DNA from: Pricia antarctica
Lineage (GTDB): Bacteria > Bacteroidota > Bacteroidia > Flavobacteriales > Flavobacteriaceae
Direction of reading: 5' to 3'
Assembly: GCA_011050085.1 (NCBI GenBank)
Contig: DRGL01000081.1
Coordinates: 78,270-142,269, forward strand
DNA: 64,000 nucleotides
This document shows, piece by piece, positions 49,538 to 59,200 of the stretch; position 1 is the stretch's first letter; every line of letters starts with the position of its first letter. The notes beneath the pieces were generated by a model. That model saw only the letters and a list, made by a program, of their open reading frames with translations. It had not been told where the DNA came from and searched no databases. The position numbers were made by a program, and so were the translations under genes.

Positions 49538-49603
49538 TGTCTACTATTTTAGATTGCCCTTTTTAGCAGTCGGGCGTCAGCCTTGGCATTTAAATTTTTC
49601 AAA

Positions 49604-50827
49604 CTACAGAAAAAACTTCACCATCAAACCTCCCGCAAGCCAGATGTAACAAACAAAAGCGATATATTTTAAAACACGTTCAAGCAGCTGGCTTTTAGGT
49701 GCCATCTCGCTCATAGTGTGTTCAACGTCTTTCTTTTTAAAAAATCCTAAATAGACCAAATATCCCGAGATGCCCAAGAAGATAAGATTTAAGTAGAAGG
49801 TATAGTCAATCTTAAAATACGTACTGTCCTTTATTTTCACTTGGGATGGGTCAGGCAGTATTCCGATCAGGTCGAAACTGTAATGTAAGGCCAATGCCGC
49901 TCCTATCAATGCGGTGAACAAAAGAAATAGAATGAACAATGACATTTTCCATCCGTAGTATTTGGCGTTAATACGCAAAACTGGAAAAACTACAAGATCG
50001 CTGAAGATAAAGGCCATTACCCCAGCAAAGCTTACCCCTTTACCAAATAAAAGAGCTGCTAAGGGAATATTTCCCATAGAACCGATAAAGGTCAGAAATG
50101 CGGCGATAGGCCCGACGATAATATGCTCTAGTATTTCGAAAAAGCTGAAGTCGGTGTTGCCCTGACCACTATTGATAAAAAGGGTCTCAAAGAAGGAGTC
50201 TGGCACAAAGGCCGCAACAATGCCCGCGATGGTAAAACCTACGGTCACATCTTTCCAGACCATCTGCCACTCCATCTTATATTTTTTGGCTACCCGCGCC
50301 CAGCTATCCTCTTTTTGAATCTGTTTTTTCCAGTCCTTCGAATCGTCAATGGCATCATCATCTCCGCTTTCGAGATTTTCACGTGCTTTTTCAATTAACT
50401 CTTTAGGATTTATAATCCGTATTAGTAACCAGCAAATCAAAATAAGCAAAATGCCACCTATGTATTCACCCACCACAAACTGCCAACCTAGGAAGATGGA
50501 AATAATAATACCCAATTCGATGACCAGATTTGTCGAAGCAAGCAGGAAAGCAATGGAAGAAACAAAGCTTGCCCCTTTTTTAAAAATAGATTTGGTTCCG
50601 GCCAATGCCGAAAAGCTGCACGAACTACTTATAAATCCGAAGAAGGTACCGAGCAACATACTTTTGCCCTCATTCTCGCCCATCGCCTTTTGCATCTTTT
50701 CTTCGGTTACAAAAATTTGGATCATGCTGCTAATGATATAGCCCAGAACGAACGCCCAAAGCGCCATCCAAAAAAAACCGGTAGAGGTATAGGCGGCTTC
50801 ACCCCATTGCTGTAGAAAATCGTCCAT
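49604..50827 (-). CDS. permease, SO_0444-like Cu/Zn efflux family
   Basis: This 407-residue membrane protein has about 10 helices in two halves with a soluble, charged linker (about 140-200). The conserved SSSCSFSALAG (about 60-70) and the matching GSMGNIPLAALLFGKG in the second half fit the DUF318/predicted-permease family, part of which has been linked to Cu/Zn or organoarsenical efflux. It lies between the oxidase/DUF3347 genes and the ATPase, on the same strand. The metal specificity is inferred from context. Confidence 0.8.
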   Translation of the reverse strand: MDDFLQQWGEAAYTSTGFFWMALWAFVLGYIISSMIQIFVTEEKMQKAMGENEGKSMLLGTFFGFISSSCSFSALAGTKSIFKKGASFVSSIAFLLASTNLVIELGIIISIFLGWQFVVGEYIGGILLILICWLLIRIINPKELIEKARENLESGDDDAIDDSKDWKKQIQKEDSWARVAKKYKMEWQMVWKDVTVGFTIAGIVAAFVPDSFFETLFINSGQGNTDFSFFEILEHIIVGPIAAFLTFIGSMGNIPLAALLFGKGVSFAGVMAFIFSDLVVFPVLRINAKYYGWKMSLFILFLLFTALIGAALALHYSFDLIGILPDPSQVKIKDSTYFKIDYTFYLNLIFLGISGYLVYLGFFKKKDVEHTMSEMAPKSQLLERVLKYIAFVCYIWLAGGLMVKFFL

Positions 50828-50904
50828 ATAATTGTTTTACTATTACTTAGAAAGATGCCAAACACTATTTGACTTATCCTTCTTTATAAAATCTAATTTC
50901 CACC

Positions 50905-51447
50905 CTATTGAATTTCTTCCGTAACTTTTCCACAAGTCAACATTTTTTGACCGTAATACGGATTTCGGATTTCTTCCCTATTCGAGATCCAATATGCACC
51001 CTTTCCCTGAAATGCCATCGGACAGAACTGTTTATAGAGGGTTCCTGTTGAAATGGCATCTTTCAGTATCGGCTCAACCTGATCGGTTAGTTCTGAGAAT
51101 AGTGCGCGCTGTTTTTCAATATCGGTCGCGTCAGCTAGTTTTGTTGTAGTAGCTAGCATATCTTCATGTTCTTTAGAAATGCCTACGGCAAGTTTTCCGG
51201 CCGCTTTTTGTACCGCATCTGCATCGGAATCGATTAGGGCTGTTCGTACATTTTGGTAACTGTTGAACACCTTTTCCGTCATCTGATCGGCAAATTTTGC
51301 TTCTGCCATATCGGTGTTGTTTCCGTTATTCAGTTCTGTACTTTGAGGCGTACTGACCTGTGTCTCTTGGTTGCTTTGCTTCTCTCCGCAGCTTGCGATT
51401 AGTAGTACCAATGCCAAGACGCCTGTTTTCATGTTTGTTTTCTTCAT
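50905..51447 (-). CDS. DUF3347 lipoprotein
   Basis: This periplasmic lipoprotein has about 180 residues. The ATG at 51447 (MKKTNMKTG) gives a lipobox (LLIASC), while the longer frame overlaps the oxidase gene. DUF3347 fills the rest, ending with CPMAFQGKGAYWIS, IRNPYYG and KMLTCGKV. The same ending occurs in the C-terminus of the CusB-type adaptor. The Cys/Met pattern suggests copper binding, perhaps as a periplasmic chaperone. It follows the oxidase gene by 28 bp. Confidence 0.85.
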   Translation of the reverse strand: MKKTNMKTGVLALVLLIASCGEKQSNQETQVSTPQSTELNNGNNTDMAEAKFADQMTEKVFNSYQNVRTALIDSDADAVQKAAGKLAVGISKEHEDMLATTTKLADATDIEKQRALFSELTDQVEPILKDAISTGTLYKQFCPMAFQGKGAYWISNREEIRNPYYGQKMLTCGKVTEEIQ

Positions 51448-51475
51448 TTTGAATGTAATTTGAGGGTTATTTTTT

Positions 51476-53974
51476 TTAGAATCGTACCGATAGACCTCCG
51501 CCTGCTCCAAAACGATTGTCGTAACTTCCCATAAGCGAAAAATTTCTGCCCAAGACATATTCTAGCCCAACTTGCCAAACGGTCTCACTTTCGAAATTGG
51601 TACCGGCCTCGAAATCTTTTACCCATCCGAAGTCCATTTGGTATTCATATTCCCCATAAATGCCCAATCTCGGGAAAATCATGAACCCGGTGCTCAGACC
51701 AATCTGTGGGCGTAGTTTATTGTCTATGCGGAAGTCTGAATTTATAAGTAATGGCATCAACCACCGTACTCCTGCAATCGCTGTAGTATTCAGTTCATCA
51801 AGGCTATCGGCACCTTCGTTTTCAACATTTACACCTCCGAAAACGCGGAAATAGTCGTTCAGATAGCGCTCATAACTGGCTTCGGCCTCTATATTCTGGT
51901 TCCAGCCGTATTCACTGGTCAAAGTGAACTGATTTCTGATGTTTGAGGCGGTAGCATAAAGTTCGGCCATATGGCTTGCTCCGGTTACCTCTCCCCAAGT
52001 AAACATGTGATTGGCCTCGTTGGTCAGGGTAGATGCGGGATAGCCTTTTAACCTTGGATCACGGGGTGTATCATAGCTGAATACACGTGCCATTCCACTG
52101 TTCATATGGTACAATATATGGCAATGGAAAAACCAATCTCCAGTCTCATCGGCGGCAAACTCGATGACCACTTTTTGCATGGGTGCCACGTTGACCGTAT
52201 GTTTTAAGGGTGAGTATTCGCCATTTTCATTGAGTACCCTAAAGAAATGCCCGTGCAAGTGCATAGGGTGGTGCATCATTGTCATATTGTTGAGCGTAAT
52301 ACGCACTGCTTCCCCTTGGGCGATTTTAATTTTGTCTTGCTCGGAAAGCGGTACGCCGTTGATACTCCAAACGTATCGGTTCATGTTCCCCGTAAGGTTA
52401 AAAAGCATCTCCCGAACCGGACGGTCGGTGTCGAATACGGTCTTTACCGGTGAGCGTAGGTAATTATAGTTAAATGAGGGGTTCGCTCCGGTTTTCATAT
52501 TCTCCCCTACGACTTTATCTTCTGGAACAGTATATCCCATTTTCATTCTATCCATATTCATGTCATTCTTCATGGGCATGGGTTTGCCCATTTCCATATT
52601 GGACTTCCCTTTTTTCATCTTCATATCGCTCTTGGACATGGCCATCTTTTTTTGGCCCATTTTGCCATGTTCCATTTTACCGTGTTTCATTTTGGAGGTA
52701 TCTTTTTTCATGTGCATTCCCTCCATGTCCATTTCTCCGTGGTGCATTTTTGAGGTATCCCTCTTCATATCCATGCCTTTCATTTTCATTCCCCCCATGC
52801 CCATACCTTCCTTCTTCATGGCATATTTTTTCATAACTTCAATAGAATCATTTTTAGAAGGATTGAATTTTGACGCCGGGGCACCCATTTTCATGTTCAT
52901 CGCCATCATGCTCTTCATACTTTCTATCAGGTCGGGTTTTGGAACTTCCGGAGCCTGTAGTGTTGGTCCTTTTCCAATAAAGGCTGTAGCCTCGCCAGAA
53001 CCGTCCTGTGCCGTGGCGCGGACCTGCAGTTTCCCGTTCTCGGGGATGGTCACTATAAAGTCATAGGTTTCTGCCACCCCAATCAAGGTTTTGTTCTTTT
53101 TTACGGGAACTACATCAATGCCATCCGCTGAGACCAGCATTGGGTCACCACCGCCAAATGTTAGCCAAAAATAGGATGCTGCAGCCGCATTTATAAACCG
53201 TAAGCGAATACGTTCTCCAGGTTCAAAATCAGGATAGGTCTGTTCGTGTTTCCCGTTAACGAAGAACTGATCGAAAAAATTATCTGAAATGGCCATGTCG
53301 GGCATCCGCTGCCATGCCATTTTCAACTTGGCACCCAAGGCTTTCTTGGCGAGTATTTTGTTCAGACTTTGTACTTGCCCCTTTTTTATCAAATACCAGT
53401 CATTGCCTCGTTTTAGGTTCTTATATTGGGATTTTGGATTTTCATCCATCCAATCGGATAGCACGAGCACCAAATCTTTGTCATACTCCAAATCCGTCTC
53501 TTTCGGATTAATTTGAATGCTGCCATAGACACCGCGCTGTTCTTGCAGCCCTTTATGGGAATGATACCAATATGTGCCTGATTGCTTAATAGCGAATTTA
53601 TAGGTAAAGGTTTCCCCGGGCTTCACCGGAGGGGTCTCCAAATAAGGCACACCATCGTAAAAATTTGGGAGAACGATACCATGCCAATGGAGGGAGGTTT
53701 CCACGTCCATCTTATTGGTTACATTGATAATGGCGAATTCACCTTCATTAAATTCTAGCGTGGGCCCAGGAATTCCACCATTGATGGTCATGGCCTTGAC
53801 CGGTTTACCTGTAACATTGACCATACCGTAATCAACTGTTAGGTCATACACATGTTCGGGCCAATTGTCAATATTCTCTTCGGAGGTGTTAGATATATAA
53901 GGGTTGTCGGGTTTTTGCGCGCGTAAAAATGGCGAAACCAGTATCAGTAAAAATAGCAAGCTATTGATTTTCAT
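51476..53974 (-). CDS. multicopper oxidase fused to CopB-like outer-membrane barrel
   Basis: This is a fusion protein of about 832 residues. The ATG at 53974 (MKINSLLFLLILV) gives a signal peptide ending RAQ. Residues about 30-650 form a CopA-type multicopper oxidase: LHWHGIVLPN, YWYHSHKG, MHHPMHLHGHFF and FFHCHILYHMNSGMA supply the type 1, 2 and 3 copper ligands. An insert at about 380-485 is a Met/His/Lys-rich loop with repeated DTSKM and KHGKM units. Residues about 655-832 match a CopB outer-membrane domain with alternating beta-strands and the terminal LSVRF. In Proteobacteria these two are separate genes, copA and copB. Confidence 0.88.
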   Translation of the reverse strand: MKINSLLFLLILVSPFLRAQKPDNPYISNTSEENIDNWPEHVYDLTVDYGMVNVTGKPVKAMTINGGIPGPTLEFNEGEFAIINVTNKMDVETSLHWHGIVLPNFYDGVPYLETPPVKPGETFTYKFAIKQSGTYWYHSHKGLQEQRGVYGSIQINPKETDLEYDKDLVLVLSDWMDENPKSQYKNLKRGNDWYLIKKGQVQSLNKILAKKALGAKLKMAWQRMPDMAISDNFFDQFFVNGKHEQTYPDFEPGERIRLRFINAAAASYFWLTFGGGDPMLVSADGIDVVPVKKNKTLIGVAETYDFIVTIPENGKLQVRATAQDGSGEATAFIGKGPTLQAPEVPKPDLIESMKSMMAMNMKMGAPASKFNPSKNDSIEVMKKYAMKKEGMGMGGMKMKGMDMKRDTSKMHHGEMDMEGMHMKKDTSKMKHGKMEHGKMGQKKMAMSKSDMKMKKGKSNMEMGKPMPMKNDMNMDRMKMGYTVPEDKVVGENMKTGANPSFNYNYLRSPVKTVFDTDRPVREMLFNLTGNMNRYVWSINGVPLSEQDKIKIAQGEAVRITLNNMTMMHHPMHLHGHFFRVLNENGEYSPLKHTVNVAPMQKVVIEFAADETGDWFFHCHILYHMNSGMARVFSYDTPRDPRLKGYPASTLTNEANHMFTWGEVTGASHMAELYATASNIRNQFTLTSEYGWNQNIEAEASYERYLNDYFRVFGGVNVENEGADSLDELNTTAIAGVRWLMPLLINSDFRIDNKLRPQIGLSTGFMIFPRLGIYGEYEYQMDFGWVKDFEAGTNFESETVWQVGLEYVLGRNFSLMGSYDNRFGAGGGLSVRF

Positions 53975-54030
53975 AGTGTTTTTTAAGATAATAATAATTG
54001 CCCACCCGAATTGGGCAGGCAATTAGGGTG

Positions 54031-54351
54031 CTATGCCAAATAGGCTTCACAAGCTTCTGCACATTTTCTACACGCTTCCGCGCAATCCTTACAATGTTGA
54101 TGATCGTGACCGTCACATTCATCGGCGCATTTTTTGCAAATGCCATGACAATACGCAACCATACCTTTTACATCTGCATAATTTGCGGCCAACAATTTTG
54201 CTGTTGTACTACATACTTCGGCGCAGGCCCTGTCTGTTCTAATGCAATCGACCATCATTTTTATGTCGTCTGTATCCAAACAGGCATCAGCACAATAGTT
54301 GCAATGTGCGACACAATTGTTTAAGGCTTGAATCAATTTTTCATTATTCAT
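54031..54351 (-). CDS. four-helix bundle copper-binding protein (Csp-like)
   Basis: This 106-residue protein is rich in Cys, with CxxxC repeats along helices (NCVAHCNYCADACLD, CIRTDRACAEVC, YCHGICKKCADEC, HCKDCAEACRKCAEAC). This matches the Csp/DUF326 copper storage family, whose four-helix bundle holds many Cu(I) ions. There is no signal peptide, so it is cytoplasmic, unlike secreted Csp1. It is 56 bp upstream of the oxidase gene. Probable role: buffer or store Cu+. Confidence 0.92.
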   Translation of the reverse strand: MNNEKLIQALNNCVAHCNYCADACLDTDDIKMMVDCIRTDRACAEVCSTTAKLLAANYADVKGMVAYCHGICKKCADECDGHDHQHCKDCAEACRKCAEACEAYLA

Positions 54352-54433
54352 ATTAAAATATTTTAGTTATACTTAATTTAGGTTAAAGATACCTTTGATT
54401 TTCAGAAGGTTGTGTCATAATTATGGTTGTTAT

Positions 54434-55000
54434 CTACCTAATTTGGTCCAGGGCGTTCCTAGAATTTCGCTGTTCGGATTTATATTGTGAAAGGCTCATG
54501 CCCGTTTCACTTTTAAATTGACGGCTCAAATGATTGATATGGCTGTAGTCAAGCAATTGTGCCATTTCGGTAAAGTTGAGTTCTTTTGCTTGTATTAATT
54601 CTTTTACTTTTTCAATTTTCAGCTTGATAAAATATTTTTCGATGGTAATGCCTTCGGTAAATGAAAACACCTTACTGATTTTTGAATACTCATGTCCCAA
54701 TGTGTCCGCTAAATGAACGGAAAGTTTTTTATGGATTTCTAGCGGCAGTTCTTCCAAGGCCTTTATAAGCTCGATCTTGACCTGTTCCGTAAGTTTTTCT
54801 TCCGAACTGTCGATTAGGGAAAAACCATTGTTTGTAAGCAACGATTCTAATTTTTTAATATCCTGGTCATTTTTTATATTTAGGCGTAATCGGCCCAGCT
54901 CTATTTGAATCAGCTCGATGGTACTGTTACTTAGTTCATCTTTTAAAACCTTGATGCATCGATCACACACCATATTTTTCACGAAATAGTCCTTTCTCAT
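54434..55000 (-). CDS. AraC-type regulator with N-terminal HMA-like metal domain
   Basis: This 188-residue regulator has an HMA-like N-domain (about 1-65) with NMVCDRC, the MxCxxC copper-binding pattern. The C-terminus (about 85-185) is an AraC/XylS helix-turn-helix pair (LNFTEMAQLLDYSHINHLSR, FKSETGMSLSQYK). It likely senses cytoplasmic Cu+ directly and controls the copper genes. It lies 2 bp downstream of the TolC-like gene and so is the last cistron of that operon. HMA-AraC is a domain mix not found in CueR or CusR systems. Confidence 0.82.
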   Translation of the reverse strand: MRKDYFVKNMVCDRCIKVLKDELSNSTIELIQIELGRLRLNIKNDQDIKKLESLLTNNGFSLIDSSEEKLTEQVKIELIKALEELPLEIHKKLSVHLADTLGHEYSKISKVFSFTEGITIEKYFIKLKIEKVKELIQAKELNFTEMAQLLDYSHINHLSRQFKSETGMSLSQYKSEQRNSRNALDQIR

Positions 55001-55002
55001 AC

Positions 55003-56298
55003 CTAGCGGATTAAATAATTGATAATGGCCGATTGCCGATAATACATTTGCACCGACTCGATTTGGTTGGTTTGAAACTTCAACTGTAATTCTTGAATAT
55101 CGAGTACATCATTAAAATCAATGGTGCCCGTTTCATAGTTTTTGGTCAGGATTTCTTCGGCGTCTCGCGCCTGGTCAAGATTTTTTTCTTGTGTTTCAAA
55201 ACGTATACGTGCTTGTTTCCTTTGGGAAACCGCTTTTGCAAAAGCGGTCTGTAATGTGTTCAGACGCTCTTTTTTCTGGAATTCAATTTCTTGCTGGCGT
55301 AATTCGTTCTGTTTTGAAACAGAGGCATACCGATGGTTGAAAATGGGAATGGATAGCGATACCATGGGCATGAGAATATCCTTGCCATTGTCCGCTGGAT
55401 CCATATCCAGTCTTTCGGAAACTGGAACGTAGTCAAGTCCGAAACCGATGTCTGGTGCACCTTCTTTTTGATTGAGCAATTCAGATTGTGCTATGGATGC
55501 GTATAGTCTGTCATACTTAAGTAATTCTGGATTAAGCTTTAGGCTATCACCGGAATACGTTAGGTCTTCCATTGGCAACAGCAATTCTGAAAAGACTTCG
55601 ACCGCAATGCTTTCCTTTCGGTTCAATAGCTGGTTGAAGGCTGCCTGTTCGGCCAGATATTCCTGTTCCAATATCTCTTTTTGTTGCTGCAGTTCATTTT
55701 GGCGAATCTGTAGCCGTAATATATCGACCGCAGAGGCTGTACCCACCTCTACCGATGTAAGTGCCAATTGCTCGTAGGATTTTAGTAATCGGATGTTTTT
55801 CAGTAAGACATCCTGTTCTGCCTTGAAAGCATAAAGTTGGTAGTAAGATTCCGCAACCGCAAGGCTTAGTTTGCGTTTGGCGATGGCGATTTCTACAAAC
55901 TCCGTTTCCGCCATTGCACTGGCATAATTTTCTCGGGCGGTTATGGTTCCGAACCAGGGTAGCATCTGTGATATGGAAAACCGTGCCCGTTGAGCGCCGG
56001 TACGGGTTTCAGGTTCGCTTACAAAATAGCCGGCACTTAGTGTCGTATTAGGTAAGGCATTAACCTCATTTACTTTTTCTTGGGCAATATTGTAGCGAAG
56101 TTCGTAGGCCTGTAGGTTAGGATTATTTGCCTCAGCTTCCTGGATGTAGGATTGAAGGTTTTGCGATTGTCCACATGCGCCAATAAGCAAAAGGAATGAT
56201 AGATAGGTGTACTTATAGGTTTTTTTGGATGCGCTACTCGTTACTTCGTCACAATCGGAAAGAATAAATATCTTGCTGATAAGCATTATCATTTTCAT
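55003..56298 (-). CDS. TolC-family outer-membrane efflux protein (CusC-like)
   Basis: This 431-residue outer-membrane channel partner has a signal region ending in a lipobox-like LLIGAC and two OEP repeats (about 50-240 and 255-430) rich in coiled-coil helix (QQQKEILEQEYLAEQAAFNQ). The second-repeat signature NYETGTIDFNDVLDIQELQL is clear. It overlaps cusA by four bases, so the two are translationally coupled and probably form the outer-membrane end of the CusBA pump. The exact start is uncertain because the N-terminus is long before the signal. Confidence 0.88.
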   Translation of the reverse strand: MKMIMLISKIFILSDCDEVTSSASKKTYKYTYLSFLLLIGACGQSQNLQSYIQEAEANNPNLQAYELRYNIAQEKVNEVNALPNTTLSAGYFVSEPETRTGAQRARFSISQMLPWFGTITARENYASAMAETEFVEIAIAKRKLSLAVAESYYQLYAFKAEQDVLLKNIRLLKSYEQLALTSVEVGTASAVDILRLQIRQNELQQQKEILEQEYLAEQAAFNQLLNRKESIAVEVFSELLLPMEDLTYSGDSLKLNPELLKYDRLYASIAQSELLNQKEGAPDIGFGLDYVPVSERLDMDPADNGKDILMPMVSLSIPIFNHRYASVSKQNELRQQEIEFQKKERLNTLQTAFAKAVSQRKQARIRFETQEKNLDQARDAEEILTKNYETGTIDFNDVLDIQELQLKFQTNQIESVQMYYRQSAIINYLIR

Positions 56299-59200
56299 GG
56301 ATTCGCTCTTTTAAGTTGATATTCCTTTTTCCAGCTATACAAAACGGGAACAATAAAATAGGATGTAATATCGATGACCATGCCCCCGAAAATCGGAATG
56401 GCCATCGGAATCATGATATCGCTTCCCTTACCCGTTGAGGTTAAAATTGGCAATAGAGCTAAAATGGTGGTCACTGTGGTCATCAGGCAAGGCCTAATCC
56501 TTTGGCCGGCGGCTTCCAAGGTGGCGGCACGAATTTCTTTTTTATCGGTCGGACTTTCGCGGTCAAAGGTCTGGGTGAGATAGGTGGCCATCACCACCCC
56601 ATCATCCGTTGCAATACCGAATAAAGCGATAAAACCGACCCAGACTGCCACGCTCAGATTAATGGTTTTCATGTTGAAGAGATCACGCAGATTTTCACCG
56701 AAAAAACTGAAATTTAGAAACCAGTCCTGACCGTAAAGCCATATCATAATAAATCCACCGGCAAAGGCTACAGCTATGCCCGTGAAGACCATTAACGATG
56801 TGGCCACCGAACGGAACTGGAAATAAAGAATCAAGAAAATGATGATAAGTGCCAAAGGCACGACAACGGAAAGCGTTTTCTCTGCCCTCAGTTGGTTTTC
56901 GTACGTACCGGTAAATCGGTAGCTAATGCCCTTGGGAACAACCAGTTCGCCAGAATCAATTTTTTCTTGGATAAGGGCTTGCGCGTTCTCGACTACGTTG
57001 ACTTCTGCAAAACCGTCTAATTTGTCGAACAATACATAGCCCACCAAAAAAGTATCTTCACTTTTAATAACCTGTGGTCCTTTTTCATACCGAATATCCA
57101 CCAGCTCCCCTAATGGAACAGGATTTCCTTTTGCTACGGGAACATAGATAGATGCCAGGTCCGTAGGGTTTGCCCTAAGTTCTCTGGGATAACGCACACG
57201 AATGGCATAGCGTTCGCGACCCTCTACGGTTTTTGTAAGGGGCATTCCGCCGATAGCCACCTGAAGAATTTCCTGTACATCCATGATAGAGATACCATAA
57301 CGGGCGAGGTGGTCGCGTTTGATGTCAATGAGCAAATACGGCTTACCTACGATGCGGTCGGCGAATACCGCCTGTTCCTTGACCCCTTCGGCCTGTTTTA
57401 AGATGTCTTCCAACTGTAATCCGAAGGCTTCAATTTCCAATAAATCCTGTCCCTTGACTTTAATACCCATAGGGGCTCGCATACCTGTTTGCAGCATCAC
57501 TAAACGAGTTTCTATAGGTTGTAATTTGGGGGCGGAGGTCACTCCCGGGAATTTAGTGACCGCCGTAATTGCGTTCCAGATGTCATCAGGCGATTGTATT
57601 TCTGGACGCCAGTTTCGGTAGTATTCCCCGTCTTCATCAGCAATCAATTCTTCCCTTTTCGCAATAGCCTGCAGCTGCGATTTTTCGTAGTTGATAGTAT
57701 CGGATATATCCGTATTCGGATTGAGAACCAACTTGTCATTATTCAATACGAACAGGCCATCTTCATTTACCCTATAGCGTTGTCGTTCGCCATCGGTGTT
57801 GCGCATGTACTCCGACTTATATTGAATGATATTCTCGTACATGGATAGCGGAGCTGGGTCCAGCGCAGATTCAGTTCTTCCCGCTTTTCCCACTACAGTT
57901 TCTACTTCGGGGATGCTTGCCACGGCCATATCGAGCTGTTGCAAAACCCTCTTATTTTCGGCTGCTCCGGCATGAGGTAATGAAGTGGGCATCAACAGAA
58001 ATGTTCCCTCACTTAAGGAAGGCATAAATTCTTTGCCTGTATTTCGCATAATTAGAATGCCCAAGGTCAATACGGTACCCGGAATGATTAAAAAAAGCAG
58101 CTTGTTATGTAAGGCCCAGTTCAAGATACGCGCGTAATAGATTCTAAAAAGGGAAAACACACCCAATAGCCCAAAACAGATGATGGAAACAAATATCAGG
58201 TTCATGATGATGCTCCGATCAAAACCGAGCGGGCGCCAATATTGGGCAAGTAGCAATACTATCGCTACAGCCGAAATTATAACATTGATGGTATTCTTGT
58301 TTAGGGATAAACGGAAGTTCAAAAGCGAAAAATCATAGCTTGCCTTTTGATTCTTTGCGAACCAGATTCCCGGACCTCCGAAGGCAACAAGAAGAAGCCC
58401 CAACCAGTAACCGTACACAATGGCGATACATCCCAAAACAATCAGCAAGGCATTGATACCATATTTGGTGCGTTGGCTACTAACGGTTTTCCTGAAAAGG
58501 AAGGCTGCCAACGGGGGTATCAAAAAAAGTGCGATGACCAATGATGCCGATAGCGCCATCGTTTTGGTAAACGCTAAGGGGCGGAAGAGTTTGCCCTCTG
58601 CTCCGACCATCGTAAAAACAGGGATAAAACTAATAATTGTAGTTAGTACGGCGGTAAGAATGGCCCCTGAAACCTCGGCTGTGGCGTTATAGATAATTTC
58701 GTTTGAAGTAAATTCGGTTCCGTTATTGGCGAACCTTAATTTCTCATCTTCTAAATGCCGTATCATATTTTCGGCTAAAATGACGCCCACGTCAACCATG
58801 GTGCCGATGGCGATGGCGATACCGGAAAGAGCGACAATATTGGCATCGACGTTAAAGAGTTTCATTGTAATGAATACCATCAGTATCGCCACGGGAAGTA
58901 AGCCGGAAATCAAGATAGCGGCCCTAAGGTTGAATATCATTACGATGATGACCAAAATAGTAATCAAAATTTCTAAGGTCAGGGCCTCGTTGAGTGTACC
59001 CAAAGTTTCCTTTATGAGTTCCGTCCGATCATAAAAGGGCACTATGGTGACTTGTGAGGTACGACCATCGGCCAGTACCTTTGAAGGTAGTCCGGCACTT
59101 AGTTCATTGATTTGTTCCTTCACCTTGTTGATGACTTCCAATGGATTTGCTCCGTATCGGGCCACCACTACGCCTCCTACAACTTCAGCGCCTTCCTTAT

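Noticed and set aside
52474..53066. Long plus-strand ORFs rich in Ser, Phe and Pro
   Set aside because: Antisense to the Met/His-rich insert of the multicopper oxidase; the bias comes from repeated ATG and AAA codons on the coding strand.
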